DNA of 64,000 bases from Caenorhabditis elegans (lineage: Eukaryota; Nematoda; Chromadorea; Rhabditida; Rhabditidae). Position 1 is the first letter of the stretch, and each line of letters opens with the position of its first letter. This document shows, in pieces, positions 23,901 to 34,519 of the stretch. The stretch lies in the NCBI RefSeq assembly GCF_000002985.6, contig NC_003282.8, positions 10,354,001-10,418,000 of the forward strand, given 5' to 3'. The notes under the pieces were generated by a model. That model ran no database searches and was not told where the DNA came from. It saw only the letters and a program-made list of their open reading frames with translations. A program made the position numbers and the translations under genes.

Positions 23901-26900
23901 CAAATCCAGACACAGGAGATACACCGTTATCTTTAGCTGCAAGAAATGGTTACATGTAAGTTTGTTTAGTTTATAGTTATTTCTTTAAATTCTTAAATGT
24001 TTCAGTGCAATTATGAAGATGCTCATAGAAAAAGGAGGAGACTTAACTGCTGGAAAGACTTCACCAATTGTTGAAGCCGCTCGAAATGGTCATTTAGAAT
24101 GTATTCAATTCATATTAGCCCATTGTAAAACAATTCCTCAAGATCAACTCAGTAGAGCTCTCGTCTCTGCAGCTGATTTTGGATCTCTGTTAATTGTGGA
24201 AGAAGTGATTCGTGCTGGAGCCGATTTAAACTTTGAACAAGACGAACGAACTGCGTTGATGAAAGCGGCAAAAGGAGATCACTTCGAAGTTGTTCAATTA
24301 TTGCTTAGTAAAGGAGCATCTGTAAACTTTAAATCTTCCAAAAACGATGCAACTGCTTTATCATTGGCGTGTAGCGAAGGAAATATGGAGATTGCTGAGT
24401 TTTTGATTCGAAACGGCGCAGATCCTATGCTCAAAATGGACGACGGAGTTAATTGTTTTATGGAGGTTGCTAGACATGGAAGTATTGATTTGATGAGTCT
24501 TCTTGTTGAATTTACTAAAGGAAATATGCCAATGGACAAAGATCCTCCAAAGCTTGGAATAACTAGATGCAGTAGTAAAAATGGGAAGAAAAGAAGGAAG
24601 GGAATGCCATCGGTGAGGAAAAATAGCTTTGATAAGTCATTTTCAACCGTAATTAGACGAGATTACAGGGACAGGATATGTTGTCAATGTTCAATGGAAT
24701 GTATCCAAAAAGAAAAGGAAGCAAGCAAATGGGTCTTCATGAAATGCCATTTTCAACTCAAGAAATTGACATGCTCACTCATCTTCTCAAAATGCAACAG
24801 TATGTCATTACCCAGACATCAAATTTTGTGTTTTTGCTCTAGAAATGCGGTCTAGACACGAAAAGTTTTTATTAAATACAAAAATGTGTGTGCCTTTAAT
24901 GTATACTGTAATTTCGAACTTTGAGGAATTTTCATAGATTTTCTATTTAAAAATATATGTATTTATTTTTTTAAAACTTGAACAAAGCCATAAAACACAT
25001 ATTTTCACAAATCTTGAGAAAAACTTCGCAAAATTGATGAAAATTCCACACAACGAAAGTTTGAAATTACAGCACTCTTTAAAGGCGCAGACATTTCAGC
25101 ATTCAACAACATTGTCGTGTCGAGACCGGGTACCGTATTCTTAGAGCAAAATAAAATTAAGCATTTTCTGGGGCTGATTTATCAGTTTGCCAGATTATTT
25201 ATGTTTTCTAAATTGTTTTGAAAAATCGTAAAAACCCATAAATTTCAGACAAATGGTTGCTTACGAAACGCACAAAAGCACTGAAACAGAGACGGCCGAA
25301 ATCAAAAAAGTCCTTCGAGCAATCGAATCAGTGTATGGATTCACAAGTGAAGGAAAAATCAATTTTCCTCCTCCACCAAATCGACAAGATATGGACAAGC
25401 TATATAACGGAGAACTCGTTCCGAATATAAAGTTATGGGCTGAACTTGTATCTCATGGCTGGTTGGAAATGGAAAGAAAAATTGGAAGACCAATTGAGCT
25501 TTCCTCGTTCCAACAATGTAATGAAGGCCACTCTACAAATGCTGCAGCTGCAGTATCAGCTGTTGCTGCAGCAGCAACTGGAATGGACAGTCAGACGTAC
25601 TTGGCATCTGTTTTTGCGAAAATGAATAATGGTGAAGAGATGCCACGTGTTCCAGCTACAGTTGGATCATTGAATGCGGCTAGTGCAGCTATGACAGGAA
25701 TCAGCTTCCATTCTGATGATGCCATGCGATTGTTTGGTGGAGCATCATTTGCAACTAAATGTAATATTTTAAAATCAATCAGTGAAATGGGATAGTTTTA
25801 ACTATTTTCTAAACGCCAAAGGATGGCAATTTGTACTTTTAAATAGATTTCCAGCTGTAAAGAACTCGAATCTTGAATTTCTTTAAATTGTTCTAATTTT
25901 TTAGTGCTCTCTGACAACAAGAAACCATGCAATCATCAGCAATATGCATCCATTCATCACATTCAAGAAGGAGCTTTTCGTGCCGCCCTTATCAAAATGA
26001 GCTCAATGTTCAGAGAAAGAAATGGCTGTGCGATCAGCGTTCGAGATATGGAGTCGAATTTTCCAATTGAGCATCAAGAGGAACGTTTTGGACCATCGAA
26101 ACCAATTCCATCTGGTCCAAAGAAGACTAGTCTGACTGCTCCAAACCCAGCTGATACATCGGACGTGACAACAAAACAACCTGGAGCTATGAAGGTTAAG
26201 AGATTTTTTCAAATATTCATTTAGAAAAATAATTTAAAACGTCAATTTTCTCAATAGTGTAGTTTTTTGTTTGACGTGGAAAGTTGGGGTACTAAATTTT
26301 AAATGTGAAAGTTTTATTCTCATTAGTTTCTGCCAGTAATGCCGAAAATCGTTTTTTCGATTCATAATGGTTCAGACTTCAAAGTGTCTGTAAGATTTGT
26401 AAGTTATTTGTCGTTTTCCTCAGAAACCACTTATTATATCGAAAATTGTATTCGTTCCATTGAATATTGCACAACTAAATAAAGTTTTTTTTCAGAAAGA
26501 TGGATTGGAGGCGAAGAAGATATATCCTGGAATCATAAAGCTTGCAGCTGAAATGGAGAAGCTATTTCGAGCAAATCCGACTGAATCAAACCGAGACTTG
26601 GCTCTTACAACGGCCTACATTGCTAGTGCATTGCCTGATCATTTTTGTTCAGAGTTACAGTTAGAATGTACGAAACAAATCTTTTCGAGAAGCTCTTCCG
26701 CGCGCGGGACACCGGACACGAACACAACATTCATTCTCACACTTCAGTTTATTGATTCTTGCGTCATTCCTCCCTTTTCCTTCGTCGTCGTCAACGACGA
26801 AAAGGAACGCGGAAAGCATGGGTGGGGCGGCCCATCACGTGCCCGCCCTTCGCGAAAACATGCGGTTTACTTTTTATGCCTGCGTCTCTCGCTCTTTCGC

Positions 26901-29900
26901 ACTATGAAATTATATATCTTACCGCGCCCGCGGAATTCTGAAATCAGCTAACGATGACGGGAAGTAATCCGAATGAAAATTGAAACAATACATTCGCGTG
27001 ATTGTCACGAAGTTTTGAGTTTCTAAAGTTGAGAAATGACGCGAAAACTATAATTTTCATATTAATAATCAATTAAAAAAGTCACAAATTGCTTTTTAAA
27101 AAGATTTTCCATTTCATTACGCTCATAAATATTTGTTTTCAGCACACTTGTGCTGCTAAATCACGCCGATGACTTTCGTTGCGGCGCGGGGGACTAGGTA
27201 CCGCCCCAATGGCCTAGCTTCTGTTTTCCTCTTTCATCTCGTTTGCGAGTCGTTTTGGAAGAGAGAAACTCGTTGTTTTACCTAATTTCCTCCGTTTATT
27301 TGTGCTTTCTCTTTTCTAGATTGTTTTGCACTAATAGAGATAAATTATTTGCGCGAAAAAATGTCCACGGTGTCTCGCGCAAGGGTAGTAAATGCCATTT
27401 CTCGATAAGAAAATTTCCATCAAATCTGAAACGTTAATTTTTTTAGCTGGTGATCGAATTCTCAAAAAACTGCTTTCGGGTTTGACGGAGAAGCAGAAAA
27501 ATACTGTTATTTCTCGGATGAGGAGCGTAGTCAACAAAGAATCCGGTAGCTCTCTCCTGCGACGTTCCGTTGATAATTGTATGATTTTTATTTATTTCCT
27601 TCTCACTTGCATTGCTTTGCTCTTCTATTTCTCTCTTTTAATCAAAGCCCAGTTTCAGTGACCGACAAAAGAATCAAGGAAGACTATTTAAAGCTCTTCC
27701 GAGATTCGACAGACTGCGCGTTCTATGACAAGTGCGTGCAGGAAAAGAATCATCTGTTAAAAGCTATCGAGATACAGAAGAAAGGAAAAACATCATCAGG
27801 GACACTGGTGAGTAAAATTATTTTCTCTTCCTTTTTTCATTAATAAAAATTCATTTCCAGATCTCTACTAGCTCAAAATCTCTGATGGCAAAGTCAGTCC
27901 AATCGCAACAGCAACAAGGACAGCTCAGACGGACACATTCGGAAGGTGATGGAGCTGAACGCGCAAAATCCCGGTCAAATGCAATCGACAAGGCTACGGA
28001 AACAACGTTGGAAACTCCGTTGACTATAGCATGTGCCAATGGTCACAAAGATATCGTCGAATTATTGCTAAAAGAAGGAGCCAATATCGAGCATCGCGAT
28101 AAAAAAGGATTTTCTCCGCTCATAATTGCTGCTACTGCCGGTCATTCTTCGGTAGTTGAAGTTTTGCTTAAAAATCATGCTGCCATTGAAGCACAATCGG
28201 ACAGAACAAAGGACACAGCTCTTTCATTAGCATGTTCTGGAGGTCGCAAGGATGTTGTGGAACTATTGCTTGCACATGGCGCCAACAAAGAGCATCGAAA
28301 TGTCAGTGACTATACTCCATTATCGCTAGCTTCATCCGGAGGATATATTGAAATAGTCAACATGCTTTTGACTGCCGGATCCGAGATCAATTCGAGAACG
28401 GGAAGCAAATTGGGCATCTCGCCCCTGATGCTGGCCTCAATGAATGGACATAGAGAAGCGACGCGGGTTCTACTTGAGAAAGGAAGTGATATCAATGCTC
28501 AAATCGAGACAAATAGGTGAGAAATTGTTTTCTCCGCGCAAAAACCAAACCATTTTCCAATTTTTCAGAAACACTGCGCTGACACTCGCCAGTTTCCAAG
28601 GTCGTACGGAAGTTGTGAAACTTCTTTTGGCATACAACGCGAATGTCGAGCATCGTGCAAAAACTGGTCTCACACCATTAATGGAGTGCGCGAGCGGTGG
28701 TTACGTGGATGTCGGAAATCTGTTGATTGCAGCTGGCGCTGATACAAACGCGTCTCCTGTTCAACAAACCAAAGACACTGCATTAACTATATCAGCAGAG
28801 AAAGGACATGAGAAATTTGTGCGAATGTTGCTCAATGGGGATGCTGCTGTTGACGTTCGAAACAAGAAGGTTTGATTTTACTACTTAGACTTTTATATTT
28901 CTTTACACAATTATTACATTTTAGGGATGCACAGCTCTCTGGCTCGCATGCAACGGAGGCTATCTTTCGACTGCACAAGCATTATTAGAAAAAGGAGCTG
29001 ATCCCGATATGTTCGACAATCGAAAAATATCGCCAATGATGGCCGCGTTTCGGAAGGGACATGTGGAAATTGTAAAGTATATGGTAAACTCGGCCAAGCA
29101 GTTTCCAAATGAACAAGATCTGATTCGTGCTCAACAAACAGCTGAAACAGATGATATCAAAAAGAAGTGTGGAGAATGTATTGATATTATTCGATCAGCC
29201 AAAAAAGCACAAGCTGAATCGGCAGAGTTGGCTGCGCAAAAATTATTGGAACTCATTGATGAGGAAAAAGTTCAAAAGGAGGTGAAAAAGCAAAAACAGA
29301 AGGATAAGAAGATCAAGAAGAAGGAGGAGAAAAAGATCAAGAAACAAGAAGCGGAGCCGGAACCTGAACCTGAACCTGAACCGGAACCAGTTCCTGAGCC
29401 TGAGCCTGTTGTAATTTCTGAACCTGTTCCGGAACCAGTACCTATTGTCGTTGAAGAACCCCCAAAAGAACCACCAAAGCCAAGAAGAAATCGAAGAAAG
29501 ACAAATCCGGATGGCGTACCGAAAGGACCAAAAGTTGTTGTTGAACCAAAGGCATCAATTGCTGAAGAACCGTCTGAAATGCCATATGAACCTATCGTCG
29601 TCACAATCCCTCCCCCAGCTAAGATTCATGCTCCAATGGTTTCTCCAGGATCGTATTCTGAATCAGAAGAGTGGTGTAAAGCTGGAAAAGAGGGCAAAAA
29701 AGTGAAGTCTTCTAAGAAATCTGGTTATGGAGCTCCTTCGAGTGCTGGATCGAGTCAGGCTAAAGAATCATCGACAACTTCAAGCGTTATATCTGATCAA
29801 ACGCCACCATATGAAATTGACACGGTATGTGTTGCCTGTTTATGGACATTTGAAAATAACTATTTCGTGAAATGACGGCACTTGAAAACCCCTGAATTGA

Positions 29901-32742
29901 AAAATAGTAATGTATTATTATGGTAAACAGGGAAAATTGTTTGTATGTCAGACAGGAATTTTGAATAAATAAAAATCAACTAGAATGACATTGGAAATAA
30001 TATGCAATGAACAATTATTTTTATTTCAGAGAAATGAGAGCAGTTGGAAGCTTACGATTCCCGCTTATGCTGCATCACGAGTGATTGGAAAAGGCGGATC
30101 GAATGTTAATGCTGTTCGCGAAGCAACTGGAGCCATCATCGAAATCAATAAAATACAGGAATCCAACAAACAAGCTGAAAGAACAGTTCTAGCAAAAGGA
30201 ACACCAGAAATGGTGAGATACGCGATGAACATAATCAATTATATGATATATGATGCCGATGTCTTGGTCACCGATGCAATTCGGACAGTTCTTCGCGGCA
30301 ATTTGTCAGTTGCTTCGTCATTTTCATCTGAAGGTACATCGAAGAGTGCAGTTGATTCGACTTATGCTCCATCATCCATTCCAAAATCTTTATCTTCAGC
30401 AAGCATTGCTCGTCAATCTGCCTCACCTATTCCACAACAATCGTCTCAGAGATCCGCTAAATCACACCATCATCAGAAGGACTCGGGTGGCGGTAATGTG
30501 TGGCATCAAAGAATGGCAGCACGAGAAGAGAAAGTTGAGCCCTTAATGGAAACGAAACGAATTTCACAGTCACCGAAGCAAGCTCCACAAATTCCATCTA
30601 CGCAGCAGCAATCAAAGTTACAATCCCGGCAGGATCAAGCGTCTGAGACTCTTGTTCGAGTTGCTCCTGCAGAGAACTTTGTTGCTCCAGTGCCCGCTTC
30701 TTCAATTGCAGCTCCATCGAGACCCAATCGTACGTTTTCCTTCTCCTTGTCTCTGAATAACTTTGTTTATTTTCAGAAAATGTTCTTGATCGTGTTATTG
30801 CTCCATCACTCCGGAGAGAGCCAACCACAACTCCTCTGATTCAACCAGTTCATCCAGTTCAATCTGTTCAATCTGTTCAACATATGCAACAGCAACAGCT
30901 AGCGCGACCAGAACAAAAGCTTGCTCAGCCATGTCTTCCAGACCCAATTGGTCAGCGATACTCGCAACCAATTTCACGACCACAATCATCGGTTCAAGTT
31001 TCGCAGTCTTCTTTCTCCAAAGCACCCGGAACTCGCCCTTCAACTGATTTCTCTCGTGCTCCTGGTCCACCACAGCAACAACAGACTCAAAACAATATGA
31101 CTACAGCTCGAAACGAATTGTTTGATGAACAACTTGCTTTTGGTCAATTCAAACCGACTGGAATGAATTCTGTTGCTACCGTAATCCCTGCCAAACCTTC
31201 AGTAAATAATCAAAACGACGACAAAAATGGAAACAGTGATGACTTCGATTTTTCCAAAATGAGAATGTTTGATGAAGGCAAAGTCGGGAACATATGGGGA
31301 AAATCAGATGAAGATTCAGCTTGGGGAGGATTGTTTTCTCAATTCCTTCCACAATTGGGTGCCAATTCGAGTTTGAACAATTCCAACTCAAAAAATGATT
31401 CATCGGTTAGTTTAACAGCATTGAAAACAAATTTCTAAATTTTTATCTTATTTCAGAATGAATGGGGACAAAACGAGTTCATATCGCAGCTTCTTATTAA
31501 CTCATCACTTCCTAATGCTACTTCGAGTCCACAAGGTGCTTCAACCATATCATCAGCACCAGTGCAGCAGCCATCTACGTCTTCTGTTACTACTGGATTA
31601 TCTTCTTTGGAACTGAAAGGTTGGATGCCAGCCTCATTTGCACCGTCTGCTCGTGATCCGAATAGATCTCAACCACCCCTGTTTGCAAGATCTCAATCGA
31701 ATTCTGTTGCTAATAGCACTTCCACGAATATTCAACAGCAACAACAACAGCAAATTCAACACCTTCAACAGCAGCAAGCACTACAACAACAACAGCAAAG
31801 GATTCAGCAATTCCAGCAACAATACCAACAGCATCAGTCTCAAAGTTCTCAGCAACCAAGTGACTTGATGTCTTCAAAGTTTTCAATGCTACAATCACAA
31901 CAACAGCAGCAGCAACTTTACAATCAGATGCAGTCGCTAGGTCAAGATGGACAGGGATCCAATCTGTATAACCATGTAGGGATCCGTGATTTATGTCTGA
32001 AAATACGTTATTTGATTTATTTGCAGCTTGCCGCCCAATTATTGACTCATCAAGAGAGTTCTACAGGAGCACCTGGTCCAACAAGTAGTCAACTTGCAAA
32101 TAGCTACTATCCATCACCTTCGTATACGGATGCCAGTGTTTTAGGGCAAATTAGCATGCCGTCATTGTCACAGAGAGGAATAAAGCAATTTGATGGATTT
32201 AATGTAAGTTTAGGACAAATTTGATGTTAAGATAGCAGGATCAGTTTAAAAATTAATGAATGGAAATTTAGAATGACTCTGATGGCGTTATTGCTGCTAT
32301 TCTCGAGCAACAACAACAACAGAAGAAACAAGGACTCGCACAACAATCGTTCATGCATAACTCTCAACAGCCACAGCCGTTCGGAGCTCCCAGCAACGCT
32401 TCTGCAAATCAATCGCGACTCGGAATGATCCAACCTCGGCCCCAACCGCCACCATTTGTTGCTCCACAAGCTCCACCTGGATTCTCTTCTCTTGGAAATG
32501 CATCTTCCACGACGAACCCATCTCGAACTTCTATGCAGCAAATGTATCAGCAATACGGACAGAGTTCACAGCAACAGCCTTACGGTCAGATGCCTCAAGC
32601 GTAAGTTCTACGATTTCTAATTAAATATTTGTTTATTTATTACAGAATGGATTGGAACCGACTTGGACAGCAACAGCAGTCTGCATCTGGCCAACAAAAT
32701 CATCAGTCATCCTCGTCAAATAAATGGTCTTCCAACTGGTAG
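20946..32742 (+). CDS. mask-1: MASK / ANKHD1 homologue: ankyrin-repeat and KH-domain protein (about 2620 aa)
   Basis: Giant cytoplasmic scaffold; family members (Drosophila MASK, human ANKHD1/ANKRD17) modulate receptor tyrosine kinase and Hippo/Yorkie signalling and bind RNA. Twenty-three exons join in frame: 20946-21059, 21110-21277, 21324-21493, 21870-21988, 22326-22450, 22506-22895, 23480-23955, 24006-24612, 24669-24799, 25249-25760, 25905-26194, 26496-26667, 27447-27578, 27659-27807, 27861-28516, 28569-28869, 28925-29824, 30030-30729, 30777-31405, 31457-31975, 32027-32203, 32272-32600 and 32646-32742. Ankyrin cluster 1 spans about residues 250-695 (ITPLMEAAAS ... GADPMLKMDDG), cluster 2 about 1236-1560 (ETPLTIACANGHKDIVELLL ... 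GHVEIVKYM). Then a K/E-rich helix, an (EP)n stretch near 1650, one KH domain at about 1805-1885 with the V-I-G-K-G-G-S-N-V loop, and glutamine-rich tails near 2340-2400. It ends in SSNW, near the conserved MASK terminus. Exact 5' end is uncertain; an internal start is possible (see findings). Confidence 0.93.
24841..25140. repeat. Dispersed inverted-repeat element, copy 2 (mask-1 intron 9)
   Basis: Left side: GCGGTCTAGACACGAAAAGT then ACTGTAATTTCGAACTT. Right side: AAAGTTTGAAATTACAG, then CTTTAAAGGCGCA and GTCGTGTCGAGACCGGGTAC. Same family and arrangement as the copy in the carrier gene intron. It lies wholly inside the 24800-25248 intron. Confidence 0.7.
26668..27446 (+). promoter_or_regulatory. 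GC-rich island inside mask-1 intron 12: candidate internal promoter and alternative first exon
   Basis: This 779-base intron is unlike its neighbours. Bases 26690-26950 and 27150-27240 are GC-rich with CpG-containing words (CGCGCGCGGGACACC, GGCGGCCCATCACGTG, TTGCGGCGCGGGGGACT, CGCCCCAATGGCC), including an E-box CACGTG and a CCAAT box. An ATG at 27392 (MPFLDKKISIKSE) reads through the acceptor at 27446 in frame into exon 13. That would give a shorter MASK with ankyrin cluster 2 and the KH domain but not cluster 1. Confidence 0.5.
31735..31915 (+). repeat. CAA/CAG-rich polyglutamine tract in mask-1
   Basis: Interrupted runs of CAA and CAG encode Q-rich text (NIQQQQQQQIQ, LQQQQALQQQQQRIQ, FQQQYQQHQ) at about residues 2335-2395. 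Mixed codons make it less prone to expansion than pure CAG. Such tracts are normal in the C-terminus of MASK proteins. Confidence 0.8.
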
Positions 32743-33416
32743 ATATCGCTCACAAAATCGTCTTCTTGTCAATTAGTCCCCCCTCCCCTCATAATAATTC
32801 GGTGTTTACTTGTTTTTTATTCAACCGTGAAACAATATGTCTTCCCGGTTGAATTGCATCCATTTTTCTTTATTTCGTCTCCTCGTTCCGGGTTTTGTAA
32901 CACTTTTTCTTCATTTTAAATCTAGCCTTTTTTGGTCCATTTTTTCTTTCAACTCTCAAATGTTCGATCTTTCCCATCCCTAGCAAGTGTTTTCTTGCGA
33001 GCTCAGCCTTGTGGAAATTGTACTCTTCTGTCCAAATTATTCCCGTTTACCCATTTTTTGTTCTTTTTATATCTCCCCCGACATACTACTTCTTTTTTTT
33101 CGGTTATTTTTCAAGTCTTCCAACACAACACATATGTATTTGAGACGGATGTCAAATGGTCCCAACTTTTTCTTCCCTTTATTGAAAAGTGTGTCTTATT
33201 TTTCACTTTTGATGTTTTACTCGTTGTTTCATATGAAACCTGGGCATTTATTTCATTGCTAATTAATTATGACTTTCTTCGCTTTATGTTGATCCATGAA
33301 TCGTGATTCTTGAAAGTATACAGGTTAGGCTATTGAAATGTACAACTCGAGGTTTTGATTCCTATATCTTGAGAATTAAGTCGGTAGATGTTGAAAGAAC
33401 AAAAATTTTCAGAAAA
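32743..33416. other. mask-1 3' UTR and lpd-8 upstream region
   Basis: Pyrimidine-rich just after the stop (TTAGTCCCCCCTCCCCTC at about 32774), then T-rich and AT-rich. I see no canonical AATAAA for mask-1. A TTTCAG at 33407-33412, 4 bases before the lpd-8 ATG, is a likely trans-splice acceptor. Same orientation and close spacing would allow an operon but do not prove one. Confidence 0.4.
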
Positions 33417-34253
33417 ATGATTTCATCAAAAATGCTCACAAGACTGAACCGGAGCTTTGTACAAGCAGGTGATACTGGTTCCAGAAATTCTTTCATTTTT
33501 TAAAATTTCAGCTCGATCAATGTATATTCAAGTTCAGGAGACACCTAATCCACTTTCTTTAAAATTTTTACCTGGTTAGTGGAAACTTCACTGTTTAAAA
33601 TCTGAAATGTAGTATTTCAGGTCAACAGCTTCTCCCAGACGCCTCGAAAACATACGATTTCAGCTCAGCGGCTACAGCAAAACAAAGTCCACTTGCTATG
33701 TAAGGAATATTCCAAATTTTAACTACCATTCAGATAAAATAGTATTTATTTGTAAATTTTCAGAAAACTTCTTCGAGTCGACGGAGTGAAGCGTGTGTTC
33801 TTCGGAGAAGATTTTGTAACTGTCACGAAATCAGATGAGACTGTTGACTGGGCTCTCCTCCGTCCGGAAATCTTCTCAACAATTGCTGATCACATTCAAA
33901 CCGGAAAACCTGTCATAAATGAAGCTGCAACTGTTTCCGACCAAGTGGAAGAAGATGATGAAGTTGTAATGATGATCAAAGAAATTCTAGAGACACGTAT
34001 CAGACCAATGGTACAAGAAGATGGTGGAGATATCACTTATGTTGGTTTTGACGATGGTGTTGTCAAATTGAAGATGCAAGGTTCATGCACAGGATGTCCA
34101 AGCTCTGGAGTCACTTTAAAAAATGGAATTGAGAATATGCTCACATTCTACGTGCCTGAAGTGAAGGAAGTTATCGAAGTTAAGGATGAATCCGATGATC
34201 TTGTGGAACAAGAGTTGAAGAAATTTGAGCAATCAAAAGGAATCAAAGACTAA
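33417..34253 (+). CDS. lpd-8: NFU1-type mitochondrial iron-sulfur cluster carrier (227 aa)
   Basis: NFU1 receives 4Fe-4S clusters from the ISC machinery and passes them to lipoate synthase and other mitochondrial targets. Four exons join in frame: 33417-33468, 33512-33574, 33621-33699 and 33764-34253. The N-terminus is basic and Ser/Arg-containing ([12 protein letters not shown]), fitting a mitochondrial presequence. The Nfu_N domain follows with [30 protein letters not shown] and [16 protein letters not shown], then the NifU-like domain with [12 protein letters not shown] and the cluster-binding C-T-G-C-P (Cys173 and Cys176). An acidic tail ends the protein. A second in-frame ATG at 33432 would give 222 residues and may be the annotated start. 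I recall this gene as R10H10.1, found in an RNAi screen for lipid-depleted worms. Confidence 0.95.
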
Positions 34254-34519
34254 TTGATAATTGATTCGTGTATAACTAGATTTGTTTTTATTAGTGTTTG
34301 CTGCTAGAGATAAATGTTCAATGAATATTTATAAAAACTTTTTTATTACTTTGAAAGTCGTATTAGTAGAATTGGTTTATGACTCTGAAATCATCGAATC
34401 ACGTCAAAGTTCAACGGCCCAGTCCAAATCAGTGATATCAGTTAAAAGACTTATCACCCGGAAAAGTGGAAAATTGTGCTTCGTAAATTGATAAGAAATC
34501 AGTCAGAGTGCTGCTCAAA
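34254..34519. other. lpd-8 3' UTR and upstream region of the CUB/VWA gene
   Basis: AT-rich. A short open frame on the plus strand (34282-34491) has no recognisable content. A GATAAG word at 34487-34492, 28 bases before the next ATG, matches the GATA-factor site typical of intestinal genes. Confidence 0.3.

Noticed and set aside
29272..29604. Minus-strand frame encoding a Gly/Ser repeat
   Set aside because: It is the antisense of the mask-1 Glu-Pro repeat.
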